Translations under genes and position numbers: made by a program
The notes under the pieces: model-generated
The model's database searches: none
Told to the model about the DNA's origin: nothing
The model's input: the letters and a program-made list of their open reading frames with translations, nothing else
Assembly: GCA_025363575.1 (NCBI GenBank)
Contig: JANYDM010000079.1
Coordinates: 1 to 21,926, forward strand
Length of the DNA: 21,926 nucleotides
Source: Betaproteobacteria bacterium
GTDB lineage: Bacteria; Pseudomonadota; Gammaproteobacteria; Burkholderiales; SG8-41
Direction: 5' to 3'
Shown here: piece after piece, positions 9,396 to 16,477 of the stretch
Layout: the number at the start of each line of letters is the position of its first letter
Position numbering within the stretch: position 1 is the first letter of the stretch

Positions 9396-10006
9396 CGCAG
9401 GCCGGCGCTGCGCTGCGTAATGCGCTGTAACAATTCCTGCCACAGATTCGCGGCATCTTTCGAAAATATGGTGTCGGCGTCGGCCGGCAGCAGGTACCAG
9501 CCGCCGGCCGCGATTTCGGCCTGCAGCTGGCGCGGGGCCCAGCCCGCGTAGCCGGCGAACGCGCGCAACGCTTTCACTTTCACGTCGGCGCCCACGATGC
9601 TCTTCAACAACGCCGGATCGCCGCTCATATAAACGTCCTTCAGCACGCGCAAGCCGCCCGCGACGCCTATTTCGCTGCGCATCAGGAAAAGCAGGCGATC
9701 GTGCCCCACCGGGCCGCCGGCATACAGCACGTCGAATTGTTCCGGCACAGCGCCGGCATCCGGCCATGCCTCCGACAAACGCACTTCGGACGGACGATTC
9801 AAAATGATGCCAAGCGGGCCGCCGCCAGGAACGGGCTGCGTAATCAAAACAACAGACTCGCGGAAATTCGGATCGGAAAGTTCGGGCTTGGCGACAAGCA
9901 AGACGCCATTGGCGAGTGTATCGTCCGGTTGCGCGCTGGCGCGCGGCGCCGCCAGCGCGAGCAATAGCACAACGACAAACTTGAAGCGGCCCTGCATGCC
10001 GCGCAC
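9392..10006 (-). CDS. YqgE/AlgH-family protein with N-terminal signal peptide
   Basis: This is a 204-residue member of the DUF179 (YqgE/AlgH) family. Typical segments are [23 protein letters not shown], here seen as [20 protein letters not shown] (about 35-54), [12 protein letters not shown] and VLYAGGPVG, plus the C-terminal [18 protein letters not shown]. YqgE proteins are usually cytosolic and lack a leader. This one begins with Arg/Lys residues, a hydrophobic [11 protein letters not shown] and ASAQ, a good signal-peptidase I site, so it is probably exported. Starts are GTG 10006 or ATG 9997; neither has a strong ribosome-binding site. It lies 10 bases after the XdhC-family gene and is likely its operon partner. 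The molecular function of the family is not established. Confidence 0.88.
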   Translation of the reverse strand: MRGMQGRFKFVVVLLLALAAPRASAQPDDTLANGVLLVAKPELSDPNFRESVVLITQPVPGGGPLGIILNRPSEVRLSEAWPDAGAVPEQFDVLYAGGPVGHDRLLFLMRSEIGVAGGLRVLKDVYMSGDPALLKSIVGADVKVKALRAFAGYAGWAPRQLQAEIAAGGWYLLPADADTIFSKDAANLWQELLQRITQRSAGLR

Positions 10007-10016
10007 CGTGAAGGCG

Positions 10017-11039
10017 CTAGGAACCGCAGGCGAGCGGATCGGTGTTCGACTTTGGCGCGGCGGCCAGCGCGCCTATTGATTCCAGTTTTACGCCGCGGCG
10101 CACCGCCGTCATTTCGGCGACGATAGCCACCGCAATCTCGGCCGGCGTCTTGCTGCCTATGCGCAGGCCGACCGGCCCGTGCAAGCGCCCGATTTCTTCC
10201 GCAGACAAATCGAAATCGGCGAGCCGCTTGCGGCGTTTATCGTTATTCGCGCGCGAGCCCAGCGCGCCGACATAAAACGCGGGGGACTTCAATGCCTCCG
10301 TCAGCGCTGCATCGTCGAGCTTGGGATCGTGCGTCAGGGCGACGACCGCGAGATGCGGGTCGGCGTTGAGCTGCAGCACCACGTCGTCGGGATAGCCGCG
10401 TTCAAGCGCCGCGCCGGCCACGTTCCATTCGTCGGCGTACTCCTCGCGCGGATCGCACACCGTGACCTGGTAATCGAGCGCCTGCGCCATCTGCGCGAGA
10501 AAGCGCGACGTCTGACCGGCGCCTATGATGAGCAGGCGCCAGCGCGGGCCGTGAATGCTTTTGAGCATCTTGCCGTCGAACTCGAGCATGTCCGACCAGC
10601 GGCCGGACTCCAGCCTCACGTTGCCCGTCGCCATGTCGAGAAAACGCGCGACGAGTTCATGGCGCTCTATCGTCGCGAGTAGCTCCTTGAGCAGCGATTC
10701 TGCTTTCACCGGCTCGAGCACAAGTTGCAGAGTGCCGCCGCACGGCAGGCCGAAACGCGCCGCCTGATCGGCGGTGACGCCGTACGTCACGACCTCGGGC
10801 TTGCCGCCCGTCTCCTGATGCGCCGCAGTCAACGTCTTGACGCGCTCGATAAGATCATCTTCGACGCAACCACCGGACACCGAGCCGATCACATGTCCGT
10901 CGTCGCGTATCACCAGCATCGCGCCCACCGGCCGCGGCGCCGAGCCCCACGTGCGAATGACGGTCGCGAGCGTGGCTTTGCGGCCGGCATCAAGCCATGC
11001 GACTGCCGTCTTGAGTACCTCGGTATCTACGCTGTCCAC
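10017..11039 (-). CDS. XdhC/CoxI-family molybdoenzyme maturation factor
   Basis: XdhC proteins bind molybdenum cofactor and help its sulfuration and insertion into xanthine-dehydrogenase/CO-dehydrogenase type enzymes. The N-terminal XdhC/CoxI domain shows ATVIRTWGSAPRPVGAMLVI and SVSGGCVEDDLIERV, and GLPCGGTLQLVLEPV with the conserved Cys. The C-terminal Rossmann domain has LLIIGAGQTSRFLAQMA, AVVALTHDPKLDDAAL, YVGALGSRANNDKRRKRL and a final GLRIGSKTPAEIAVAIVAE. The frame is open to ATG 11150, but I choose GTG 11039 (340 residues). It has GGAAGG 6 bases upstream, fits the family N-terminus, and a promoter-like sequence at 11088-11116 lies inside the longer frame. No XDH/CODH catalytic subunit is in the window, so the client enzyme is unknown. 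Confidence 0.9.
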   Translation of the reverse strand: MDSVDTEVLKTAVAWLDAGRKATLATVIRTWGSAPRPVGAMLVIRDDGHVIGSVSGGCVEDDLIERVKTLTAAHQETGGKPEVVTYGVTADQAARFGLPCGGTLQLVLEPVKAESLLKELLATIERHELVARFLDMATGNVRLESGRWSDMLEFDGKMLKSIHGPRWRLLIIGAGQTSRFLAQMAQALDYQVTVCDPREEYADEWNVAGAALERGYPDDVVLQLNADPHLAVVALTHDPKLDDAALTEALKSPAFYVGALGSRANNDKRRKRLADFDLSAEEIGRLHGPVGLRIGSKTPAEIAVAIVAEMTAVRRGVKLESIGALAAAPKSNTDPLACGS

Positions 11040-11087
11040 TGTGGGCCTTCCGTTTCGGCTAGCGCCATGCAGCGCCAGAATAAACTG

Positions 11088-11116
11088 AGAGTAGTGCACG
11101 TTCCGCAGGGGGTCAA
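11088..11116 (-). promoter_or_regulatory. candidate sigma-70 promoter for the XdhC-family gene
   Basis: Read on the minus strand: TTGACC (-35, 5 of 6 matches; plus-strand 11111-11116), 17-base spacer, TACTCT (-10, 3 of 6; 11088-11093). It would start transcription near 11081, about 40 bases before GTG 11039. The -35 is good and the spacing ideal; the -10 is weak. Confidence 0.4.
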
Positions 11117-11131
11117 GCCTGCGCGGCGCGG

Positions 11132-11160
11132 TTGCGAACGTCACAATCATCGGCTAGCAT
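11132..11160 (+). promoter_or_regulatory. candidate sigma-70 promoter for malonyl-CoA decarboxylase
   Basis: TTGCGA (11132-11137), 17-base spacer, TAGCAT (11155-11160), each with 4 of 6 consensus matches. It lies back-to-back with the divergent XdhC promoter (15 bases between the two -35 boxes), so the two transcription units could share a regulator. The leader to ATG 11240 would be about 70 bases. Confidence 0.35.
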
Positions 11161-11239
11161 CAAAGCCATTTACCAGCCTTGGCCGCGCGCCGCGCGGCTG
11201 CATTGCAGCCATCATCGTACCCCTCACCGTTTCGACCCG

Positions 11240-12577
11240 ATGAACACCGGTTCGTTCTTCAAGAATTTCCTGCGCCGTGTTGCGGCGCCGGTGGACAGCA
11301 CGCGCACCGCGGAGCGCAAGGCGCGCGAGGCCATAGCGTTTTGCCACGCCTTGCTGTCGGAGCGCGGCGAAGTCTCCGGCGCAGCGCTCGCGCGCGATGC
11401 GCTTGCCGCGTACGACGCGCTGCCCGCTAATGCATTCCAGCCGTATATCAATCTGCTCGCCACTGAATTTTCACCGGCGCCGGCGACCATAGCCGATGCC
11501 GCCGCGGTCTACGCGCAGGACCCGACGGCGAAAAATCTCGTCGCGCTGCAGCGCGCAATCGAGCCGCCGCGCCAGGAACTGTTCCGCCGCCTCAACGTCG
11601 CGCCGGGCGCGACTTCGGCGCTGGTCGACATGCGGCGGCGCCTCTTGCGCGTGCTCAAGGCGAATCCCGACTGGATAGGCGTGGACGCCGACCTCGAGCA
11701 CCTGTTCGGCTCGTGGTTCAACCGCGGCTTTCTGCATCTCGAGCGCATCGACTGGCGCACGCCGGCCCTGATACTCGAGAAATTGATTCAGTACGAGGCG
11801 GTGCATGAAATTGCGGGCTGGAAAGACCTTCAGCGCAGGCTGGCAGCCGACCGCCGCTGCTTCGCGTTCTTTCACCCCGCGCTGCCCGAAGAGCCGCTGA
11901 TATTCATCGAAGTCGCACTCACCGAGCGCATCAGCACCGCGGTGGCGCCGCTGCTCGACCCGACGTCGCCCGAGGCCGATCCGGCGCGCGCCGATTGCGC
12001 GATGTTTTATTCGATCACCAATTGCCAGGACGGGCTGCGCGGCATTTCGTTCGGCAATCTTTTGATCAAGCAGGTCGTCGGCGAGCTCGGCCGCGAGTTT
12101 CCGCGGCTGAAGACGTTTGCCACGCTCTCGCCAGTGCCGGGCTTTCAGGGCTGGCTTGACGGCATGCCGCGCGAGCTGACGCTGGCCGAAGCCGATCTCG
12201 CGCGCCTCAAAGACGCAGACTGGTTCGATGACGCGGCATTCGCGGCGCGCGTGCGCCCCGCGCTGATGGAGTTGTGTGCGCACTACCTGCTCACGCAAAA
12301 ACGACACGACGAGCCGCTCGACGCAGTCGCTCGCTTCCATCTCGGCAACGGCGCACGCATGGAAAAACTCAACTGGCTCGCGGATACGTCCGAGGCGGGG
12401 ATGCAGCGTTCCGCCGGGATCATGGTCAACTATGTGTATCGCCTCGCCGACGTCGAAAAAAACCACGAGGCGTTCGTGCGCGAGCATGAGATCGCCGCTT
12501 CGCACGAACTGAAAAAACTTGCTCGCGACTGCACGCTGACCGCTCAGGCCGGCAACAGCCGCTCGCGCCGGAATTGA
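11240..12577 (+). CDS. malonyl-CoA decarboxylase (MLYCD-type)
   Basis: The enzyme converts malonyl-CoA to acetyl-CoA and CO2. The 445-residue protein matches the single-chain MCD family. A helical N-terminal domain (about 1-190) precedes a GNAT-like catalytic domain. Conserved pieces include FFHPALPEEPLIFIEVAL (210-227), ITNCQDGLRGISFGN (259-273), LKTFATLSPVPGF (290-302, with the conserved Ser297) and RFHLGNGARMEKLNW (365-379, with His367, the expected catalytic His). SAGIMVNYVYRL (391-402) is also typical. ATG 11240 is preferred; the 36 upstream residues in frame are unlike the family and overlap the predicted promoter. The stop codon lies inside the first copy of a 34-bp tandem repeat, so the tail NSRSRRN is encoded by repeat DNA. 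Confidence 0.92.
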   Translation: MNTGSFFKNFLRRVAAPVDSTRTAERKAREAIAFCHALLSERGEVSGAALARDALAAYDALPANAFQPYINLLATEFSPAPATIADAAAVYAQDPTAKNLVALQRAIEPPRQELFRRLNVAPGATSALVDMRRRLLRVLKANPDWIGVDADLEHLFGSWFNRGFLHLERIDWRTPALILEKLIQYEAVHEIAGWKDLQRRLAADRRCFAFFHPALPEEPLIFIEVALTERISTAVAPLLDPTSPEADPARADCAMFYSITNCQDGLRGISFGNLLIKQVVGELGREFPRLKTFATLSPVPGFQGWLDGMPRELTLAEADLARLKDADWFDDAAFAARVRPALMELCAHYLLTQKRHDEPLDAVARFHLGNGARMEKLNWLADTSEAGMQRSAGIMVNYVYRLADVEKNHEAFVREHEIAASHELKKLARDCTLTAQAGNSRSRRN

Positions 12578-12684
12578 GGACGCGGGCGCAAGCCGCTCGC
12601 GCCGGAATTAAGGACGCGGGCGCAAGCTGCTCGCGCCGGAATTAAGGACGCAGGCGCAATCTGCTCGCGCCGGAAGCGCGCGCA
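12558..12684. repeat. 34-bp tandem repeat, 3 full copies plus a truncated fourth
   Basis: Copies are at 12558-12591, 12592-12625 and 12626-12659, with a shortened copy from 12660 to about 12684. Each reads GCCGCTCGCGCCGGAATTAA followed by GGACGCGGGCGCAA with one to three substitutions. Copy 1 has TTGA in place of TTAA and supplies the stop codon of the malonyl-CoA decarboxylase gene. Copies are contiguous, with no spacers. Each contains GCGCC / GGCGC complementary segments and a GC-GCAA-GC hairpin tip. The 12-mer GGCGCAAGCTGC (12619-12630) also occurs in the dnaK-dnaJ element (8208-8219). Confidence 0.9.
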
Positions 12685-12703
12685 AGGTAACATAACGCGC
12701 ATC

Positions 12704-13153
12704 ATGGAAATTACCGGCTCACAATTGATTCCAAAGCCGCAGCAACGGACGTGGGATGCGATCTGCGACCCCGCGGTGCTGCAGGCCTGCATCCCGGGCT
12801 GCGAGACGATGGAGAGAATCTCCGCTGCCGAATTCCACCTGACGATGACGGCCAAGGTCGGCCCGGTCAGCGCCAAATTCAAAAGCAAAATCACCTTGAC
12901 CGACGTTGACGCACCCAACGCGTACACACTGATCTTCGAAGGCCAGGGCGGCGTCGCCGGTTTTGCCAAGGGCGAAGCGCGCGTAACGCTGACGCCGGCC
13001 GGCGAGAGCACTACGCTTGGCTATGCGGCCAGGGCCACCATCGGCGGCAAGCTCGCGCAGGTCGGTTCGCGCCTGGTCGATGGCGTCGCCAAAAAACTTG
13101 CCGAGCAGTTCTTCACCGCTTTCAACAAGCACGTCACGGCCCAGGTTTCCTGA
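12704..13153 (+). CDS. CoxG-family SRPBCC protein (CO dehydrogenase subunit G-like)
   Basis: This 149-residue protein belongs to the CoxG branch of the SRPBCC (START-like) fold. The opening (MEITGSQLIPKPQQRTWDAI), LQACIPGCETMERIS, the glycine-rich GQGGVAGFAKGEARVTL and the C-terminal GSRLVDGVAKKLAEQFF are all characteristic. In Oligotropha-type CO dehydrogenase clusters CoxG is implicated in membrane attachment of the enzyme; many homologues occur apart from cox genes. The same region has an XdhC/CoxI-family gene, which hints at a molybdenum hydroxylase elsewhere in the genome. The gene follows the tandem repeat on the same strand. The ATG has no strong ribosome-binding site. Confidence 0.88.
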   Translation: MEITGSQLIPKPQQRTWDAICDPAVLQACIPGCETMERISAAEFHLTMTAKVGPVSAKFKSKITLTDVDAPNAYTLIFEGQGGVAGFAKGEARVTLTPAGESTTLGYAARATIGGKLAQVGSRLVDGVAKKLAEQFFTAFNKHVTAQVS

Positions 13154-13221
13154 ACCGGCGTGACGCAGAAGTTTTTTCGTTTCAGGGTAGCAGTCCCGCA
13201 TTTCGTCAGGCGCTGCACGCA

Positions 13222-13788
13222 ATGACGCGGGGCAGACTGTTCCTGATCGCACTGCTGGTTTGCGGCGGCTACCAATACTGGCACGCGCACCGGATCCACG
13301 CGCCGGCCGTCGGCGTCACGGCGTCGATGGACCACGCATGGAACGCGTACGGCTACGAAATTACGCCGCTCGAAAAATTCAACTTCGAAGCCCGCGTGTT
13401 GCGGTCAGAGCATTACTCGATGGACCGTGAATCGCAGCTGGCGCCCGTTGATCTCGCGCTCGGCTGGGGCCCGATGGCCACTCAGCCGGTGCTCGACAAA
13501 GTGTCGATCACGCAATCGAACCGCTTTTACTACTGGCACGTCGACGAGTTCCCCATTTCACGGCGCGAGATCGAAGTCCACAGCGCCAACATGCACATGG
13601 TCCCGGCTAACGCCGATGTCGAGCGCGCGCTCAATTCCGTCCGGCCTGGCCAGCAGGTGAGATTTTCGGGCTTCCTGATAGAGGCGCGCGGAACCGACGG
13701 CTGGCGCTGGAAAAGTTCGTTGACGCGCGAAGATACCGGCGCCGGCGCATGCGAGTTGGTGTGGGTTGAAAAGATCACGGCACTTTGA
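13222..13788 (+). CDS. conserved protein of unknown function with N-terminal membrane anchor
   Basis: This 188-residue protein starts MTRGR followed by a hydrophobic segment (about 6-20, LFLIALLVCGGYQYW), so it is an inner-membrane-anchored or secreted protein facing the periplasm. The rest is soluble, rich in aromatic and charged residues. Distinct stretches are YGYEITPLEKF, LAPVDLALGWGPM, RFYYWHVDEFPISRREIEVHSANMH (25 residues, about 100-124; quoted pieces: FYYWHVDEFPI and REIEVHSANMH) and GWRWKSSLTREDTG. The conserved-looking His, Asn and Trp residues suggest a real family, but I cannot name a function. The overall make-up gives codon use like its neighbours. No clear ribosome-binding site precedes ATG 13222. 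It lies between the CoxG-like and GST-like genes on the same strand. Confidence 0.7.
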   Translation: MTRGRLFLIALLVCGGYQYWHAHRIHAPAVGVTASMDHAWNAYGYEITPLEKFNFEARVLRSEHYSMDRESQLAPVDLALGWGPMATQPVLDKVSITQSNRFYYWHVDEFPISRREIEVHSANMHMVPANADVERALNSVRPGQQVRFSGFLIEARGTDGWRWKSSLTREDTGAGACELVWVEKITAL

Positions 13789-13885
13789 ATCCAGCGCAAA
13801 GGCAGAGTGCCGCCACCTGCTGCCAAACCCGGAATACCTGCCACGCCGGTAATGTAGACTACGCAAACTCAAGGAGGACGCTGCA

Positions 13886-14506
13886 ATGCTCAAAATCTGG
13901 GGCCGCACCAACTCGATCAACGTGCAGAAAGTGCTGTGGTGCTGCGGCGAGCTCAACCTCGCGTTCGAGCGCATCGATGCGGGCATGCAGTTCGGCGTCA
14001 ACAACACGCCGGAATACAAGGCGAAGAACCCGAACGCGCTGGTGCCGATGATAAACGACGACGGATTTGTCCTGTGGGAATCACAAGCGATCGTGCGCTA
14101 TCTCGCGCGCAAGCACGGCTTGGGCTCGCTGTGTCCATCCGAAGCTAACGCATGCGCGGATGCCGACCGCTGGATGGACTGGAACGCAACCACCGTGTGG
14201 CCGAACCTGCGGCCGGTATTCTGGAACCTCGTGCGCACGGAGCCGGCGAAACGCGACATGGCGCTCGTCGCAACCTCGCGCAAGGGACTGGCCGCCAGCA
14301 TGAGCATCCTTGATGCGCATCTCGCCAACCGCCAGTACGTGACGGGTGCCGATTTCACGATGGGCGACATTCCCGCCGGCGTATCGATCCACCGCTGGTT
14401 CCAGATGGATATCGAGCGCGAAGACCTGCCCAATCTCGCGGCTTACTACAAACGCCTGCAGGCGCGCCCTGCCTTTGCGCGGCACGCCGGCCTGCCGTTG
14501 AACTGA
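13886..14506 (+). CDS. glutathione S-transferase family protein
   Basis: This 206-residue protein has the two-domain GST layout. The N-terminal thioredoxin fold opens with LKIWGRTNSINVQKVLWCC (2-20), where the Ser/Asn residues occupy the usual glutathione-activating position. It continues through NPNALVPMINDDG (about 48-60), with the cis-Pro after Val, and LWESQAIVRYLARKHG with the Glu-Ser pair that binds the glutathione gamma-glutamyl group. The C-terminal all-helical domain has FTMGDIPAGVSIHRW, the N-capping/hydrophobic-staple region. It is probably a cytosolic theta/beta-like detoxification enzyme; the substrate cannot be told. It has the best ribosome-binding site of the region, AAGGAGG, 8 bases before ATG 13886. 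Confidence 0.92.
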   Translation: MLKIWGRTNSINVQKVLWCCGELNLAFERIDAGMQFGVNNTPEYKAKNPNALVPMINDDGFVLWESQAIVRYLARKHGLGSLCPSEANACADADRWMDWNATTVWPNLRPVFWNLVRTEPAKRDMALVATSRKGLAASMSILDAHLANRQYVTGADFTMGDIPAGVSIHRWFQMDIEREDLPNLAAYYKRLQARPAFARHAGLPLN

Positions 14507-14525
14507 GGCAGCGCGCGTCCACGTC

Positions 14526-15344
14526 ATGCCCTTCAAGAAACTTCTCGCCGCTTTCAAGCCGGATGCCGGCACCCCGGTCGAATATCCTCTCGAGGCCGAA
14601 GAAGCGTTGAACCGGCTGCATGGCGCCGCGCCCGTCGACGCGCATCTGCGTATCCTCCTGCAGGACGTTAAGGTCGGCAACGAAGGCTTTGTCGATTTGT
14701 ACCAGCGCTGCCTGACGCAAACCGGCACGCCGGTCACGCCGTTCAATGTGTTTCATCGCTATCAAAGCCGGCGCGACCTCCTGCAGTATTTTTTTGCGAC
14801 GCTCGACCTGCCCGGCGCGCGCGCCGAATGCGGCACCTATCGCGGCGCTACCGCGTTGCTGCTCGCGCATGCCTGGCGCAGCCGCGATCCGGCTTTCAAA
14901 GGCAGGGATCTGTACCTGATCGACAGTTTTGTCGGCACCAGCGAGTCGGGCAAGCACGATCTCATTCCGGTGCGCGGCGCCGACGGCGCAAGCCGTCGCG
15001 AGGCGTTTTTTCCTGTCGCGAAAGCGGACATCTCACCGGCGCTGGTGCGCGGTTATTTCGGCGAGTTTCCGGATGTCGCCATCTGCGCGGGATGGATCCC
15101 GCCGGTGTTCGCGACCCTGCCAGAGCGCGACTGGTCGTTCGTGCATCTCGACGTTACGCTTTACGAGCCTACGCTCGCCGCACTCGAATACTTTTATCCG
15201 CGGTTGAATACAGGCGGCGTCATTGTGTGCGACGGCTCGATATTCTGTCCGGGCGCGAAAAAAGCCTGGGACGAATTTTGCGCGCAGCGCGCCGTGCCGT
15301 TCGTCGTGCTCGGCAATCGCGAATCGATTCTGATAAAAGTCTAG
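14526..15344 (+). CDS. TylF/MycF-family SAM-dependent methyltransferase
   Basis: This 272-residue class I methyltransferase is of the TylF/MycF (macrocin O-methyltransferase) family, whose studied members methylate sugar hydroxyls. SAM motif I is AECGTYRGATALLLA (100-114), the acidic residue ending strand 2 is Asp133 in LIDSF, and the family block FVHLDVTLYEPTLAALEYFY (205-224) is followed by NTGGVIVCDGS. The metal-binding pattern usually seen as D-x-D-L/M-Y is here D-V-T-L-Y (Asp209, Thr211), and the later Asp-Asp is Cys-Asp (235-236), so metal binding may differ. It starts 19 bases after the GST gene. A sugar O-methylation role fits the downstream glycan genes, but it is separated from them by a promoter. 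Confidence 0.82.
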   Translation: MPFKKLLAAFKPDAGTPVEYPLEAEEALNRLHGAAPVDAHLRILLQDVKVGNEGFVDLYQRCLTQTGTPVTPFNVFHRYQSRRDLLQYFFATLDLPGARAECGTYRGATALLLAHAWRSRDPAFKGRDLYLIDSFVGTSESGKHDLIPVRGADGASRREAFFPVAKADISPALVRGYFGEFPDVAICAGWIPPVFATLPERDWSFVHLDVTLYEPTLAALEYFYPRLNTGGVIVCDGSIFCPGAKKAWDEFCAQRAVPFVVLGNRESILIKV

Positions 15345-15350
15345 CGCGGC

Positions 15351-15378
15351 TTGACACTCCGCCCGTGCATGATAGAGT
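15351..15378 (+). promoter_or_regulatory. sigma-70 promoter of the cupin-GNAT-DegT-GT41 unit
   Basis: TTGACA (15351-15356), a perfect -35 box, then a 16-base spacer and TAGAGT (15373-15378, 4 of 6 matches). It starts 7 bases after the stop of the methyltransferase gene. Transcription would begin near 15385 and run into a hairpin-bearing leader before ATG 15451. Confidence 0.55.
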
Positions 15379-15382
15379 CAAT

Positions 15383-15411
15383 CGCGGCCGGGCCTTTTTT
15401 TGGAGGCCGCG
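15383..15411 (+). other. leader hairpin with T-rich loop upstream of the cupin gene
   Basis: A perfect 7-bp inverted repeat, CGCGGCC (15383-15389) and GGCCGCG (15405-15411), encloses a 15-base loop containing seven T. It sits at the predicted 5' end of the transcript, 40 bases before the ATG. The T run lies in the loop rather than after the stem, so it is not a standard terminator on the plus strand. It could protect the 5' end of the message or bind a regulator. Confidence 0.45.
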
Positions 15412-15450
15412 CAAAACAAAGATTGCCTGCTGCGGTGCCGCGGGGACGAC

Positions 15451-15900
15451 ATGAATATCCGGACGCAAAAACATCCCAGGGTCGAAACGCGCAACAAGGA
15501 CGGCACGTCCAATGGCTATCTCGTTCCGGTCTTTAATATTCATGACGGATTTTTCGCCGCAGGCGCCGAGCCGCAGCAGGTTTATTTGACCGTCATCGCC
15601 GCGCACCAGCGCAAAGGCCCGCACCTGCATCACATCCGCACCGGGTTTTTCACTTGCATCCGCGGCAATATCAAAATCGTGCTGAAGCTGCCGGGCGGTT
15701 ATCAGGAATACCATTCCGGCGAAAATCACGACTACCTGTCGATCGAAGTGCCGACGGGCGTCCCCGCGCTGCTGATCAATCCCGGCGACGCGGACGCGTT
15801 CGTGCTCAATATGCCCGCTCCCGCGTGGACACCGGACATGCAAGACGAGCACGCTGCGGATTTCGGCGATTACCTTCATACAGGACCTGGCAATCCATGA
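15451..15900 (+). CDS. cupin-fold protein, sugar-nucleotide isomerase/epimerase-like
   Basis: This 149-residue, single-domain cupin has an H-x-H motif (His58, His60 in KGPHLHHIRTGFFTCIRG), the beta-strand pattern NIKIVLKLPGGYQEY and the C-terminal VPALLINPGDADAFVLNMPA. It resembles the small cupins (FdtA/WxcM-like 3,4-ketoisomerases and RmlC-like epimerases) found in sugar-nucleotide pathways; exact activity cannot be fixed. ATG 15451 is chosen because GGGGA lies 6 bases upstream. An in-frame ATG at 15400 falls inside the leader hairpin. The downstream aminotransferase and acetyltransferase support a ketoisomerase role in making an N-acyl amino sugar. The stop is 25 bases from the next ATG. 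Confidence 0.7.
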   Translation: MNIRTQKHPRVETRNKDGTSNGYLVPVFNIHDGFFAAGAEPQQVYLTVIAAHQRKGPHLHHIRTGFFTCIRGNIKIVLKLPGGYQEYHSGENHDYLSIEVPTGVPALLINPGDADAFVLNMPAPAWTPDMQDEHAADFGDYLHTGPGNP

Positions 15901-15925
15901 TCAGCGCATTGCCCCGGGTGCGGCG

Positions 15926-16477
15926 ATGAGCAGCGAACGGCTGCGGCTCGCGAGCAGCGACTTGCCGAGGTTGGCGGTGCGGGCGGTCCTCGAGGACGAC
16001 ATGGAATCGTTGCGGACGTGGAAAAATACGTATCGCGATCGCTTCTTCTTCCAGGACGTCATTACGCCGCAGATGCAGCAGCAGTGGTTCCGGTCGTATT
16101 TGGGCCGCGAACACGATTTCATGTTTGTCGTGATGCACGATGAAGAACGCGTGGGCTGCCTGGGGTTTCGCCTGCTGGCCGACCGCATCGACTTTTATAA
16201 CGTCATCGTGGACCGTGAAAGCGCGCGCAAAGGCTACATGAGCCATGCATTCGACCTGCTTTGCGACGAAGCCAGAAAGCGCTGTCCGCGATTGCCGGTC
16301 ATGGTGTCGGTCTTGCGCAGCAATCCCGACATGAAGTGGTACCTCGAACGCGGGTTCACGGTGACGTCAGAGCAAGCGGCGCATCTGGAGCTGACGCGCG
16401 CATTCGACGGCGGCGCGAATGGGCACTCCACGCGGCGGGATGCCGCCATGGCAACCGCAGGCGGTAACAGCAAATGA
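15926..16477 (+). CDS. GNAT-family N-acetyltransferase
   Basis: This 183-residue protein has a GNAT fold. The opening DMESLRTWKN and WFRSYLG resemble the start of sugar-modifying GNATs such as the PseH group (W-x-N after the first helix). VGCLGFRLLADRIDFYNVIV forms strands 4-5, ESARKGYMSHAFDLLCDEAR is the acetyl-CoA pyrophosphate-loop region, and SVLRSNPDMKWYLERGFTV is the C-terminal motif. The last 30 residues, Gly/Ala/Arg-rich, look like an unstructured tail. Its stop overlaps the aminotransferase ATG (ATGA), indicating translational coupling. The likely role is acylation of the amine that the next gene's product installs. The substrate is inferred from context only. Confidence 0.85.
   Translation: MSSERLRLASSDLPRLAVRAVLEDDMESLRTWKNTYRDRFFFQDVITPQMQQQWFRSYLGREHDFMFVVMHDEERVGCLGFRLLADRIDFYNVIVDRESARKGYMSHAFDLLCDEARKRCPRLPVMVSVLRSNPDMKWYLERGFTVTSEQAAHLELTRAFDGGANGHSTRRDAAMATAGGNSK

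Noticed and set aside
11040..11150. Longer start (ATG 11150) for the XdhC-family gene
   Set aside because: The extra 37 residues do not look like the family, lack a ribosome-binding site and overlap the likely promoter; GTG 11039 has GGAAGG at good spacing.
12558..12684. Short repeats that might be a CRISPR array
   Set aside because: The copies are directly adjacent with no spacer sequence, and no cas gene is present.
14981..14998. Perfect 7-bp hairpin with a GCAA loop (CGACGGC / GCCGTCG)
   Set aside because: It lies inside the methyltransferase coding region with no T run or regulatory context; likely chance in GC-rich coding DNA.
15383..15411. Intrinsic terminator upstream of the cupin gene
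   Set aside because: The seven T lie in the loop, not after the stem, so it does not fit a plus-strand terminator.
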